DNA of 64,000 bases from Benincasa hispida (taxonomy: Eukaryota > Streptophyta > Magnoliopsida > Cucurbitales > Cucurbitaceae), in NCBI RefSeq assembly GCF_009727055.1, contig NC_052350.1:42775751-42839750 (forward strand). Direction: 5' to 3'. Made by a program: the position numbers and the translations under genes. This document shows positions 47,603-59,992 of this stretch, piece after piece. Every line of letters starts with the position of its first letter. Within the stretch, counting starts at the first letter, position 1. The notes beneath the pieces are model-generated. The model made no database searches. It was not told the origin of the DNA and saw only the letters and a program-made list of their open reading frames with translations.

Positions 47603-50600
47603 CACTATAAGAAATCTGACTTCTCCTGACGTCACAATTCGTCGAAAAGGTGTGGAAAATGCATCGGGAGAGCCTCTCCTGACGAATAAAGAGTCGTCAG
47701 AAGTTTGGTTAGGAGAAACCTGTCAAGAGTTAGTCAGGGAACTCCTGACGCACATATAGGGCATCGGGAGTTCCAGTAACTACTGACGCCTGATATACGG
47801 TGTCGGTAGTTCTAGAACTCTCGACGCCCTATATGTGCGTCAGGAGTTTCCCGACTAACTCCCGACACCATTTTAAAGTGCGTCGGGAGTTCTCGAACTC
47901 CCGACGGTTATTCCATGCGTTCAGAGTTTTCGAACTCTCGACGGTTTTATTTAATGCGACAGAAGTTACAAGAACTCTCGACGCAGTAATATATGCGTGA
48001 GGAGTTCATTCATTAGTTGAAAATTGTCTATCAAATATTTTTAGTTTATCGTTTGTAATTTTTTAAAATTTGATCTGAATAACCTATAAAACATAATAAA
48101 CCAAATAAAGATTCACATAATTGAACAACGAAAATGAAGTCCATATTATAACAAGTAAATAAAAAATTATAATATCCTCAGATAAAACAAAGTCGATATT
48201 AGAACTTCATAAACATTCATATCACAAATACATAGAAGAAATAAAATGAAAACAACGTCTAGAACACGTCTAGAACACAGCATCTTCAACAATTGTCCCA
48301 GCTCATCTCCGAACAGCATTCTACAATAAAACAAATATATTCAAATGTCATAATCGGTAAACATCCACAACACATTCAAACTTTAATACGGGTGTAATGA
48401 AACTCTACCCACCCCCCATGACAAATATGGAACCTCCCGAACATAAAAAACATACAAAACGAGTAAACAAGGACCAACACACATAAAACTCAAACTTTGT
48501 CCCCAAAATGGTTTAAGCCAATCTCAACCCACCCCCCACAACACATTAAAATTCGTAAACATTCATAAACACACAAGAACTCCAAGTTCAACGACAAGAT
48601 GGGTGTAATAAAACTTTACCCACCCCCCACGACAAATATGGAACCTCCCGATCATCAAAAACACACAAAACGAGTAAACAAGGACCAACACACATAAAAC
48701 TCAAACTTTATCCCCAAAATGGTTTAAGCCAATCTCAACCCACCCCCCACAACATATTAGAACTTTGTAAACATTCATAAACACACAAAAACTCCAAGTT
48801 CAACGACAAGACGGGTGTAATGAAACTCTACCCACGCCCCACGACAAACAAGGAACCTCCCAAACATAAAAAAAAAACACACAAAACGAGTAAACAAGGA
48901 CCAACACACATAAAACTTAAACTTTATCCCCAAAATGGTTTAAGCCAATCTCAACCTACCCCCCACAACACATTAGAACTTTGTAAACATTCATAAACAC
49001 ACAAGAACTCCAAGTTCAACGACAAGACGGGTTTAATGAAACTCTACCCACACCCCACGACAAACAAGGAACCTCCCAAACATAAAAAAACACACAAAAC
49101 GAGTAAACAAGGACCAACACACATAAAACTCAAACTTTTTCCCCAAAATGGTTTAACCCAATCTCAACCCACCCGTCACCCCCCACAACACATTAAACTT
49201 CGAAAACATTCATAAACACACAAGATTTCCAAGTTCAACAACAAGACGGGTGTAATGAAACTCTACCCATCCCCAACAACAAACATGGAACCTCCCAAAC
49301 ATCAAAAACACACAAAACGAGTAAGATGAAGAGCCAACACATAAAAAAACACACAAAACAACAAAAAAACACATCAAAATCCAGTTGTTTGGCTACCATA
49401 ATTGTAGGATAGCCAACAATTCTTTATCATAAAGCTACTTAAGACATAACTACTTTGCTACAATAACTGTAGGATAGCAACATATTAGACAACTAAAAAA
49501 TGTAATAATCATACCTAATTCGATGGGTCTTCTCTCTGTGATCGTATCATGTCTGAAACATCTACAATCAACAATAACAACTAAATCCATAAATTAATTC
49601 ACATTCCACAATAAATTTTTTGGATTTTATAAAATCATGCAAACAAAGGTATTAAGTTGTAAATTAAAAGTAAACCTTTCTAAACCGATAGATGATCACA
49701 TGGGAAACTATTGTTGTTGAATTATAATTATCATCATCATCATCACGTTTTGAATAATCATTGTTGAATTCTCCAATGCATTATATAATTTTTATTGATG
49801 AAAATGTGATTGTGTGTGGACATAAAATTGAATATATGGAGGTGTTTTGTACATTAAAATTAAGGGATTTTTGGATGTTGTGAAAATGGGAATCTTGTTT
49901 TGGTTTAATTTTTGGAGCTTTTGAAAATGATATTTGGAAAGTAAAATTAATTCACATTCAACAACAAATGGGAATCGATCAATAATGATTAATTGAAACA
50001 TCTACAATAAATAATTGAAACATCTACAATAACAAAATAACAATTTGCATAAATTATCTAAATCATGATTTCACATTAGTCAATCAATAATTGATTAAAT
50101 TAATATACAAAAGAAAATAATGATTTAAATAAATATACAAGAGAAAATAAAATGAGAAGAATACCAGCAGCGGCGGCGGCGGGCGTTGAATGTGGCTGCT
50201 GACCGAAGGGAGGAGGCGGCGGCGACGCGGTGGGTTCTTGAAGGATGAAGAAGAGGGACGGGTTCTTGAGGGAGATGGCCGGCACGCGAAGAAGAGGACG
50301 GGGGGGGGTAGATCGGCGGGGAATGAGGAGAAAATAGAGAGAAGGGTCGGAAAAAAATGGTTGGGTGGCGGTTAGGGTTAGAAAAAAGGGAAGAATGGGA
50401 AAAAATGGGGAATAAGGGATCTGGTTTATACAATCCCAATCTCCTGACATCGCCCGACGGGCGTCGGGAGAGTCGTCGACGGCTAATGTATGGCATCAGG
50501 AGTTCTCCGAGAACTCGCGACACCCCTTTTTAATCGTTGGGAGTTCCCCGAGAACTCCTGACGAGCTTTTAACTCCCGACGCCTTCTTAGTCGTCGGGAG

Positions 50601-50673
50601 AGACTGTTTCTCCCGACGACCAAACTCCCGACGCTCGATTTTGGCATCGGGAGAACTCATTTTTCTTGTAGTG
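47603..50673. mobile_element. CACTA transposon, 3.1 kb, non-autonomous
   Basis: Ends CACTATAAGAAATCTGA and TCATTTTTCTTGTAGTG with a perfect 3-bp duplication AAG (47600-47602 and 50674-50676). Subterminal repeats are variants of CGTCGGGAGTT / AACTCCCGACG (47630-48010 and 50440-50660). Inside are a tandem array of units of about 214 bp (48340-49350), an AT-rich part, and a GC-rich CGG-repeat stretch at 50165-50300 from which proline- and arginine-rich ORFs read on the minus strand. No transposase domain is seen. It sits inside the copia LTR 45216-50792. Confidence 0.93.
48340..49350. repeat. Tandem array, about 214-bp unit, 4.5 copies
   Basis: Marker word GAGTAAACAAGGACC recurs at 48461, 48672, 48888 and 49101, with a partial copy near 49319, giving spacings of 211-218 bp. 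Each unit also holds CCCCAAAATGGTTTAA, CCACCCCCCAC and CAAGTTCAACGACAAGA. The last copies are the most divergent. Confidence 0.9.
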
Positions 50674-50792
50674 AAGGGTGAAAATCGTATATTCAATAAA
50701 TTTTTACTGAATAACCTCAATAACAACTTTATTGTCAGATAAAATATGTTTAATGTTTACAAATCATGAGCTTTAAGACGTACAACCCAACA

Positions 50793-51426
50793 AAAATTGG
50801 TAGCTAGATCTTGAATCTTAGGACACATGCTTCAACTAGGGTCAATGACAAATTGAGTAATTGAGTTAAGCTAACTTGCTATTAATCACACAATGGAATT
50901 CTAAAACTTAATACATATGTTCTTAATTCCATATGGATGCTATTCAAACCCAATAGACCTAGGGCCATGTAGTTTAGTTAAAGCTTAGGATTTAATTAAT
51001 ATTTCTGATGCTTGCTTAGTTTAATCGAACGATTTGACTGCTTGTAGCGTCATTGAATTAAGTTAGGCTAAGTAGGTCGTTGTGCGAGCATTGAATGAAT
51101 GCAGGTTCAATTAGTGAAAATCGATGATCGAAATTACATAGGAATCCCCTTTGCTCTCGAAACTAGATAAATTCAGTCCTAGTTTACATTTAACCGCTAC
51201 TTTTACATTGCTGCACTTATCTGTATCCACACCAAACCCCCTCTATTGTTTATCGCTCTAATTAGTGAAATAACTTTATAAAAACTCATACTAGCGCTTC
51301 CTTCCGGATTGACTTGGACTTGCCACTATTGCTATGTCATCATAATATTAGTTGTAGGATTCAATATTAGAATTTTTATTTGATTAGTAGTGGTTTGCAG
51401 ACGATAGTAAATCTCTACCGTCAAGT
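50793..51426 (+). mobile_element. Probable LTR of an Athila/Tat relic
   Basis: Non-coding sequence directly left of a primer-site-like stretch on the plus strand. Its left end is hidden by the copia LTR at 50792, so it is probably truncated. No other signal. Confidence 0.4.
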
Positions 51427-51923
51427 TGGTGTTGTTGTTGCTGAAGCCAGTTTGTTTTTTGTTTAGTTAAGTTTCTAGTTAGTTCACTCTTTTGCTTTTG
51501 ATTTCTTTTCCTTTCTTTGTGTTAGTGTTCTAAGCATGGCAGGATGTCATCAACAAGGATGAAGACAATCTAGTAGAGTAGCTCAGCCTAGCAATGAGGT
51601 TAGTGACCTTAGAGGTTAGCTTTTCGGGTTAAGTTCTTTGGTTAGTCAAATGATTGTAGGAATATCGTAGCAAATGCAGGCATGTGGGATTTGCTCATTT
51701 GTGGGCCATCCTGAGTAAGCATGCCCAAGGTTGCAGTGAAGCCCGATGCCATGAGACTATTCCATGGAAAGGTTTCTTAGTCATTTGGGTGACGATTTCC
51801 ATCAGCCTAGATGGGAGAAGTCCTTTAGCTACAGGAACCAAGGATGAGATTGTAGCCACTACGATTCACACCTCATCTCATCCAACGTGTTGATGCAAGC
51901 TCACATTGCCCACTCAGGTATGC
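51427..51923 (+). pseudogene. Athila/Tat gag fragment with zinc motif
   Basis: Primer-site-like TGGTGTTGTTGTTGCTGAAG at 51427-51446 (family form TGGCGCCGTTGCCGGGGA) is followed by a leader and, at about 51680, by QACGICSFVGHPE, a stop, then ACPRLQ. That is the CX2CX4HX4C zinc motif of Athila/Tat gag. The rest of gag is not readable because of stops. It resembles the minus-strand relic at 8556-8837, which has the same CxICSF...HP form. Cut at 51923 by the next LTR. Confidence 0.55.
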
Positions 51924-54065
51924 TGTTACACCCCCTCCAAAATTACCTTCTTAACCTGTAAGAAGATGTGACGGTAGCAGTTACCGACCCTTTCGTCGGC
52001 ACTTACTGCCTAACTTACATATATAACATGCTTTAAAACCTGGATATGCATTTATGACTTAACAATAACAATATTTTATAGTAGAACTAACAAGTGCAAC
52101 ATTTTTAAAACATTAGAGTTTAACATACTAAACACACAACCGACATAACTATACAGGATTAGATACCATAGGTCCCAAAATGCAATTACCAGTCCTTGAA
52201 CACCCTCTCTATACATGTGTACATTATATACATAGATCACAAACCAAGATCTTTTCTTTCAACTAGATCTTTAAGTGGTAAAGCAACAGTAGAATCAACC
52301 TCTAGGTATCTGACCGCTACCTGGGGGTGGAAAATGTGGTGAGTTGGTTGCCTAGTGAGTGACTTAAAGAAAACAGAAAATCTCATGCTTAACTATTTAT
52401 ATAAAACATGTATAGTTTAACTATAAATTTATCAAGCAACTTTCTTAAAATATGAATCATAAAACATGAACCTTAGTTGAGAATGCACATTCATTGCTTA
52501 AGTTCCCAATGTCAAGTTATGGCCAAGAGAGTCCCATAATTCGATCTCTTAATACTGAACTGTGGCCAAAAGACCCATACTTTAGCCTCTCATACTAAAC
52601 TACCTACATGCACGTGGAGTTTTCTAAATATCGTCAACACCTTAGGCACATTACTCAGATACCTTCCCTACTTTCAGTATCTGGCTTACTAGGGCTATAT
52701 AGTTCTTAGAAACTTTGATAAATAAAGCTTTTAAGCATAGCATAAAACATTGTAAAACCTTTGCTTCAAACACAATACATGCTTCAACTATTGGAAAACA
52801 TTTAGCTTTATTCAAGTAAACTATCTCATAATTTTGTGGCATGCATTAAAGCATAGATAACATATTTAGGAAATCATACTTAGGAAATACTATGCATTAT
52901 CATACTTCATGAGCATAAGTATTAGTTGCTTGAAAACATATAAAATTTAGGATGAGGATATTTAAAATGCATGGACTTTTAAAGCATAAAAAATTATAAC
53001 ACTTAGTCACGCATGGGTCTTGGCTTATCCTTCCATAATCTTTATAGACTTCACCAATTGGCGTTGCTCCTTAGGGCATCGGGTACTTAGTCAAATTTAA
53101 AGGACTTAAACTTCAAGTGATTGCTCCCTTTCTAACACCCACACTCAACACTTAGTCAATTTTTGGGGTGCCAAACTCATGCCCGCAGCACACCTCATAT
53201 CGAGCTGTTTGCTTGTTCTTACCAAGCAGTTTCCTTTTACAAACTCTCTTAGAATTGTGTTAACAACATTACCTCAAAATTTCAACGTAAAACTCCTCGT
53301 GGTTTGATCTGGAGCTTTAAATCTTCATCATCAGCCCCAATTCAAGCAGCTGCCTGCTTGTTCAACAATTTCCAGTTTCAACTTCCAAAATATATAACTC
53401 GAATTCTAGACCTTATCTTACAAACATTCCTTCTACAAACTTACTTATAATTGTGTTATCAATATTTCCTTAAAATGTCAGCTCAAAATTCATGTGGTTT
53501 GACCTGGAGCTTCAACTCTTCATTGATGGCCTGGATTCACCTAAGAACTAAACCCTTCATCACTTTCTTCATTCTCTAGCCTTCTTCTGGCGAGATTTTC
53601 TTCCAGTAGCCCAATCTCTAAAACTAGACTCACACAACTTTCCAACGACACAAAGATCACTCAATTTGCATGGAGGATTTGCCCAATTTGGGCTTTTGAA
53701 ATTTTCATTCCCTTTTATATCGCCGACTACACACACGTCCATGAAATCCTATCATGCCACCTCGTGCACTTCGCCCACTAATGGCTTTAAAACTCTAGAT
53801 TAAGCCAGCTGGTCAGCTTAAAAGTGTTTTAAGCAATAATCCTTCCTTAACCTTCCTATTATTGCCTAGCTTATTGTTAATGTGCTTAGCCAAAAATTTT
53901 GCTACTTCTTCCAACAAACAAACCTCCTGAGGCTTCATCCATATATCAACATGCTTCCTTTTCTTCATGGTTCCTACACCAAGCCATAACTTCATTATCA
54001 CCTACTTGGGTAGCATTTACATAGCTTACATGCTTAGATAAGAAAATTAGAGTTCGGGTTTTACA
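51924..54065 (-). mobile_element. Chromovirus-type gypsy 3' LTR (2.1 kb)
   Basis: On the minus strand it starts TGTAAAACCCGAACTC (54065) and ends GGGGGTGTAACA (51924). It follows the polypurine tract TATGGGGAGGTAAAT and the integrase C-terminus, so it is the 3' LTR. Its ends and the CAGTTACC...GGCACTTACTGCC stretch match the LTR 23438-26652, and it shares the GTTTGCTTGTTCTT(A/C)CCAAGCAG words, but it lacks the long tandem arrays. Confidence 0.85.
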
Positions 54066-54079
54066 ATTTACCTCCCCAT

Positions 54080-54437
54080 AAAAGAAATTTTGTCCTAAAA
54101 AATTACCTGAATAATATTAGCTAAGGAGGATACTTCTTCCTCATTTGCTTATTGGGTTCTCACGTTGCTTCTTCAACACCATCATTGTTCCACAATACCT
54201 TCACTAAAGTATTGTTTTGTTCTTGAGCACTTGTTCCTTCATGTCTAAAATCCAAACCGTCTCTTCCTCATATGACAAATTCTCCTTAAGTTGTATCGGT
54301 TGTTAGGATTAGGTATATATCTCCTCAACATCGACACATGGAACACATCATGAATACGAGCTAACTCCGGAGGTAACTGTAATCTATAAGCGTTGGGCCA
54401 ACTTGTTCTATAATCTCGTAGGGTCTGATGTTTCATG
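54080..54437 (-). pseudogene. Chromovirus gypsy integrase C-terminus and chromodomain-like tail
   Basis: Last part of a Ty3/gypsy polyprotein. RPYEIIEQVG, a one-base deletion, then PNAYRLQLPPELARIHD and VFHVSMLRRYI (54420-54310) is the signature between integrase core and tail. After frameshifts, LKENLSYEEE-like and VKVLWNNDGVEEATWEP (about 54215-54160) show the chromodomain-type ending of the Tekay/Del chromovirus group, which in intact elements steers integration to marked chromatin. The copia LTR at 54438 has cut away everything upstream. Confidence 0.85.
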
Positions 54438-56424
54438 TGAAGGAAATTAGACATGAGGATTTCCATGAGCAGCAGAATGATCGTTCCCAATTTCATTCGT
54501 ATTTGAACATACACAATTACAGTACAAGAAACGGAAACATACAGGTCACGAACTCTCGTACAATCTCCAAGATTATGACACACGAACGCTTGAATACAAC
54601 GATCGCAACATAGCATAATCAATCAGCAACCTCCACACGAACACCGCGAACTCAACGAACGACCTTCAAAACTTCGAACTATGTCGAGTTGAGTACAACA
54701 CCACCACAATGGCTACCTTGGTATTCTCAGTGTGAGAATCCAGAAGTGTGGGCTCTATGTGGACTTGGTAAGATGAGGAGACCGAAGTAATAACAATCGT
54801 GTTAACGATTGAGTAAGTAAGAGATGACAAAAGTCTATCGTATAGACGATGCCCAATCGTTAAACAAATGCTCTACAATTATTTAGCAAAAGCTCTGTGA
54901 TCGTTTAGCTAATGGTCAGCTGAGTGAACTATGTGTTGTTTAGTCTCTCTTCAGCTATCGTTTAGTTAATACTATTCACTTGACAGCCTTTCCGTGAGTG
55001 ATTTTTTTAGAATAGAAATTCTCACAACAACATCTAAATTTAGGAAAATATTTTTCCTTTTATCTCAAGATTGCCATGAAACCACCAATAACCTCCCACT
55101 CAATTAGTTATTAGAGAAAAATATATAATTATCAAATAATTAATATTATTATAAATATATATGATAACCAACTTACCATATTATATTTATAACCTATTGT
55201 TTTAATATTTCATCTCATGAAACATATAAACCATAGTTCTTTTTCTATTTTATGGTACTTAATGTAAATCACATTTACATTAATCCTCCACTTGATGTAT
55301 CTCATATACCACACCGATCATATCATATATAATCGAATTACCTCTTGTCAATTTGAACATTTCAAATCAACACTAAGAACTAATTCTCAACTTGAATCTA
55401 TTGAGATATCAAGGAGACCTTATGGACCTGTAACTCGATGCTCCAACGATACGTGAATAACTTACTAAACTCTTTAGTTACGGCATCCACCATCCATTAA
55501 CTATCAGGCACTAAAGACTCCACTAAAGACAGACAACTAAACTCTCCTTACTATAGATATATTATGTCTCCATATCAACCAATCAACAGTGCGATAACCC
55601 TTCACAGATCATTCGTAAGTACACCTTGGCCAATAACCGTTATGCCCTTATAGTTACTTCTAACTTCTTAAGTACCACTGATCCTTCTAATGAACATAAG
55701 TCATAGTCCTACTATGACTAAGTCCTCTCTTCAAAAGAGAAGCTATGACCACTATGTTCAAGACCCATAATCAACCCTTATGGGAGCAATCTATCTACTT
55801 ACCCCTGCTTCGGGGAAGGAATGAATTCCATCTTGTGTAACTGAGTTCCCAGCTCCCAAATTAGAAAAATCCCCAAAAAAGTAGGCATGTTGAGTTGACA
55901 ATCTGGCCACTCTCACCCATACTAATCAAAGGATCGCCCTCAACGGCAGGAGTTCCCAAAACACTCAGGATTTAAGTCATGTTACTTATGGTTATTTAGG
56001 TGAGATATAAGTCTCTAGTATCAACGGTGTTATATATAGAAACTAGTCATCTCGTGGTGCGGACTTATACAAACTCTTTGTATAGGACACCCCGCTCGCA
56101 TGTTTCCACATGAATGGTTAGGATCTACCATCTGTAGTAGTTTACAACACTTGCAAACCTCTACAAAGCGGGCCATATCTGTAGTGTCACCAGGATCAGA
56201 TATCCCTCCTTAATCCTTATACTACAGACCTATTTAGGTTATCACTTAAGGCATGATCCACTTGTACATCTCATATATATGCTTAAGTTTACATACAATA
56301 ACCATGGAGCTTTGTTTATTGGATATGAGTTAATGCCAAATAAAATAACTCTTATTTTATTCATAACAATGTGTACGATTACAAACTACGAGACTCTGGG
56401 AGAATTAGGACACCAATTCCAACA
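54438..56424 (-). mobile_element. Ty1/copia 3' LTR (1987 bp)
   Basis: On the minus strand it starts TGTTGGAATTGGTGTCC (56424) and ends CTAATTTCCTTCA (54438). It is preceded by a purine-rich CAAGTGAGAGAT tract and a copia RNase H, and it lies inside the gypsy integrase. The candidate target sequence is TCATG at 54433-54437. A cluster of CGATCG/ATCGTTTAG-like words lies at 54790-54970. Long non-coding LTR; no gene inside. Confidence 0.85.
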
Positions 56425-56439
56425 ATCTCTCACTTGTTC

Positions 56440-58985
56440 TAATGCCTCGGGAGACTAATGTATAATACATGAAAAAAATACAAGTACAATATACAATAAA
56501 CTAGGGCATACTCTATACCAAAGTATCATCTCCCACTTTCCCTAGACAAGATGTCGCATATCCCACAGACCCAAACACTCCAGGTGACCCTCGAATACTT
56601 TAGCCGTCAGAGCCTTTGTAAATGGATCAGTAATGTTATGCTTTGACGCGATCTTCGTGACTATCACATAGCCGCGATGAACAATCTCCCTGATCAAGTG
56701 ATATTTTCGTTCGATATGCTTGCCTCGACGATGACTCCGAGGTTCCTTCGAATTTGCCACAGCCCCACTGTTATCACGATGGAGAGTGATAGGAAAATCC
56801 ATATTTGGAACAACTCCAAATTCGTAAGGAATTTCCTCAGTTAAATAGCCTCTTTAGCTGGTTCACAAGCGGCTACATATTCTGCTTCCATAGTAGAGTT
56901 CACGATGCATCCTTGCTTGATGTTTCGCCACACTACAACCCCTCCATTCAGAGTGAACACTGACTTCAATGTCGATTTATGAGAATCCCTATTGGTTTGA
57001 AAGTCAAAGTCTATGTATCCAGTAAGGATCAGATCTTTATCTCCATACACAAGCACGTAGTTCCCCATTCTTTGAAGATAATTGAGGATCGTCTTGATCA
57101 TCGTCCAGTAATGAAATCCTGGATTGGACTGATACTGACTGAGAATCCCTACTGCATGGCAAATGTTGGGTCTGGTACACAACATTGCATACATTAAGCT
57201 TCCATCAGCTGAAGCATAGGGAATCTGTCTCGTCTTCTTAACCTCTTGAGGTATCTTAGGACATTGATCCTTAAACAAAATGATTTCATGCCTGAAGGGT
57301 AACAAATCCCTCTTGGAATCTTACATCCTGTACTTGATCAACATTTGATCGATGTACGATTCCCAGGACAAAGCTAACTTCTTGTTCTTACGATCCAATT
57401 GATCTGGATCCCTAGAACATATTATACGTCACCTAAAACTTTCATTTGGAACTGGCCAACTAGCCACTTTTTAATATCAGTCAGAAACCCTACATTATTC
57501 CCAATGAGTAGGATATCATCCATATACAGTACCAGGAAAGCTACTGAGTTGTTGATGATCTTCTTGTAAACACAAGGCTCATCAACGTTCTGATCAAAGC
57601 CAAATGACTTGACTGCACTATCAAATCTAATGTTCCATGATCGAGACGTTTGTTTCAGCCAATAAATGGACCTATTAAGCCTGCAAACTTTTTGCTCTTA
57701 ATCTGGAACTACGAACCCCTCTGGTTGAGCCATGTAGATGGTCTCCTCAAGATTACCATTAAGAAAAGTAGTCTTGACATCCATTTGTCATATCTTATAA
57801 TCATAAAATGTGGCTATGGATAGGAGTATCCAGATTGACTTGAGCATGACAACAGGTGAGAAAGTTTCCTCATAATCCACTCCCTCGACTTGGGTATAAC
57901 CCGTTGCCACGAGTTTAATCTTAAAGATTTGCACCTTTCCATTTACACCCCGCTTTTGCTTATAGATCCACTTACACCCTATAGGTCTTAGCCCATCAGG
58001 CTGATCCACAAGCTCCCAGACTTGATTGAAGTACAAAGACTCCATCTTCTAGTTCATGGCTTTAATCTATTCATCCTTGTCAACATCTTCCATTGCTTTC
58101 TTAAAAGACAATGGGTCCTCGACACCATCATCAAAAATTATGTTATGGCCTTCAGTCAAACCCATTAGCGATCTGGCGAGTTTATAACCCTTCCACTATT
58201 TCGAGGCAGTCTCAACTCTTAAGTTCGTTGACTAGATGTACCGACCTCAACAACTCTTGTTGATCTGTCAGTCTGTTCAACAACTCTTGTTGAACCCTTA
58301 GTAATCTCAGTCTCACTAGAAATCTCACGTAAAATAAGAATACTTTATGTCTTATGATCCCAAATGTGGTCTTCTTCCAAGAAGATAGCATTTGTAGAAA
58401 CAAGAACTTTGTTCTCACTCGGATCATAGAAATATCAACCCTACATTTCCTTGGGTTAGCCTACAAAGAGGCAAACATTTAAACGTGGTTCTAACCTCTT
58501 CGGGTTAGTCACAAGCACATGTGCTGGACACCCCCAAATTCTGAAGTGACGAAAACTACCTTTACGGACTCTCCACAACTCAAAAGGTGTTTCAAAAACA
58601 CTTTTCGAGGGAACGTTGTTCAGAATGTAAAATGCAGTCTCCACTGCAAAACCCCAAAACGAGTCTAGAAGATGAGCATAACTCATCATAGACCGAACCA
58701 TGTCCAACAAGGTTCTATTTCTCCTTTTTGATACACCATTCTGCTAAGGTGTACCTAGGCCGAGTGTTGGGACATAATCCCATGTTCTATCATATAGTTC
58801 TAGAATTGGTGGTCCATATACTGTCCACCACGATCAGATCGTAGAGTTTTTATCTTCTTACCTAACAAGTTTTCAACTTCGGCCTTATACTTCCTTGAAC
58901 TTGTCAAGGGCTTCAGACTTACATTGCCTTAGGTTGAGAAACATGTACCTTGAATAATCATCTATGAAAGAGATAAAATATTGAT
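56440..58985 (-). pseudogene. Ty1/copia integrase, RT and RNase H (5' truncated)
   Basis: Minus-strand second half of a copia polyprotein. Integrase starts at the break (about 58985, FIDDYSRYMFLN), becomes readable as NRTLLDMVRSMMSY and LNNVPSKSVFETPFELW (58710-58456). Reverse transcriptase reads NQVWELVDQPDG, CKWIYKQKRG and EETFSPV (58045-57788). The catalytic stretch near 57560-57500 is in a shifted frame (YMDDILLIGN-type, minus strand). RNase H follows at 57305-56841 (GSLMYAMLCTRPNICHAVG, STMEAEYVAA) and 56802-56542 (RDNSGAVANSKEP, KHIERKYHLI). At least four frame breaks make it inactive. It belongs to the 3' LTR at 54438-56424. Gag, protease and the 5' LTR are missing. Confidence 0.85.
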
Positions 58986-59081
58986 GCGTTGAAATATTGA
59001 TGCGTTAGCGATATGCTATGCAGTAATGTGTAATGCGTTGAGCATGCAAGTTTTCCTAACAGGGCCCAAGTATAAGCTCTC
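58986..59081. other. Junction between copia and Athila remnants
   Basis: Short join carrying a direct repeat of GAAATATTGATGCGTT (58980-59011). Left of it is copia integrase, right of it the end of Athila integrase. The repeat may be a repair scar. Confidence 0.5.
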
Positions 59082-59867
59082 TTAGGTTTCCTTGTGAGTC
59101 AAAGGTCGAACAGAAGGAGTACTCAATAAATATGATACAGCCTCTTCGATTTCATATACTTGAATTCTCCATTCATCCAGCTCAAGTAACTGAAGTTTTC
59201 TCTCCTCCTCTGCGGCTTTTAGATTGAAGTTAAGCTTCTTCACTGCCCACAACGCCTTATGCTCTAATTCCAGCAGTAGATAACATATCTTCCCAAACAC
59301 CAACGCATAGAAGGACATGCCTATGGGTGTTTTATAGGCAGTCTTATATGCCCACAAGGCAACGTCCAGCTTCATTGCCCAATCCTTGCGTGAGGGATTA
59401 CCACTTTTTCTAGAATCAGCTTGATTTCCCTATTAGACACCTCGGCTTGGTCGTTTGTCTGAGAGTGATATGCGGTGGCGGCCTTATGATGGACATTGTA
59501 CTCGAACAACAATTTATTGATGATGCCATTGACAAAGTGGGAACCCTCATCACTTATTATGGCACGTGGGGTGCCAAAACTCATGAAGATGTTTCTTTGC
59601 AAAAATTTAGAGACTGTTGCCGCATCGTTTGCGACGCATAATACTGCCTAAATCCACTTGGAGATATAATCAACGGCCAACAGAATGTACTTGTGACCAT
59701 TTGATGGTGGAAATTGCCCTATGAAGTCTATGCCCCATACGTCGAAGAGTTCCAATTCTAATATAATGTTCATCGGCATTGCATTCTTCCATGAAATGTT
59801 TCCCATGCGTTGGCACTTGTCGCACTTCATAGAATAGTCTCGTGCATCCTTGAATAGAGTTGGCCAA
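59082..59867 (-). pseudogene. Athila integrase
   Basis: Integrase of the minus-strand Athila element in three overlapping or adjoining frames. CDKCQRMGNISW with the histidine part just upstream forms the zinc-binding N-terminus. VWGIDFIGQFPPS holds the first catalytic aspartate, IISDEGSHFVN the second and [10 protein letters not shown] the glutamate, so the DDE triad is visible. The frame ends LTHKET followed by a stop and then breaks off at the junction near 59030. The C-terminal part and anything downstream are lost. Confidence 0.85.
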
Positions 59868-59992
59868 TAATACCCGCTTTGTAATACTTTTGCTGCTGTG
59901 CGTTGACCTCCGAAATGTCCGCCATAGGGTGAGTCATGGCATTAGGAAAGTATGCATTGAAAAGCAGTCTCTGGCACACACAGTCGCAAGAT

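Larger units (their letters stand above)
45216..50792 (-). mobile_element. 2.5-kb copia 5' LTR split by a CACTA insertion
   Basis: On the minus strand it starts TGTTGGGTTGTACGTC (50792), is interrupted by the CACTA element 47603-50673, resumes at 47602, and ends AACTCTTTCA at 45216 beside the primer site. Without the insert and one AAG duplicate it is 2503 bp. Its block at 47050-47580 matches the other copia LTRs in this window (1117-3096 and 54438-56424). Only the non-coding leader is attached; no gag or pol follows on the minus strand before other elements begin. Confidence 0.85.

Noticed and set aside
41450..49350. Regularly spaced repeats as CRISPR arrays
   Set aside because: The genome is plant nuclear, the spacers are not unique and the units are degenerate tandem repeats inside CACTA elements.
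50125..50523. 132-codon minus-strand proline-rich ORF as a host gene
   Set aside because: Low-complexity product of CGG repeats within a CACTA element, with no domain or clear start context. Kept only as a composition finding.
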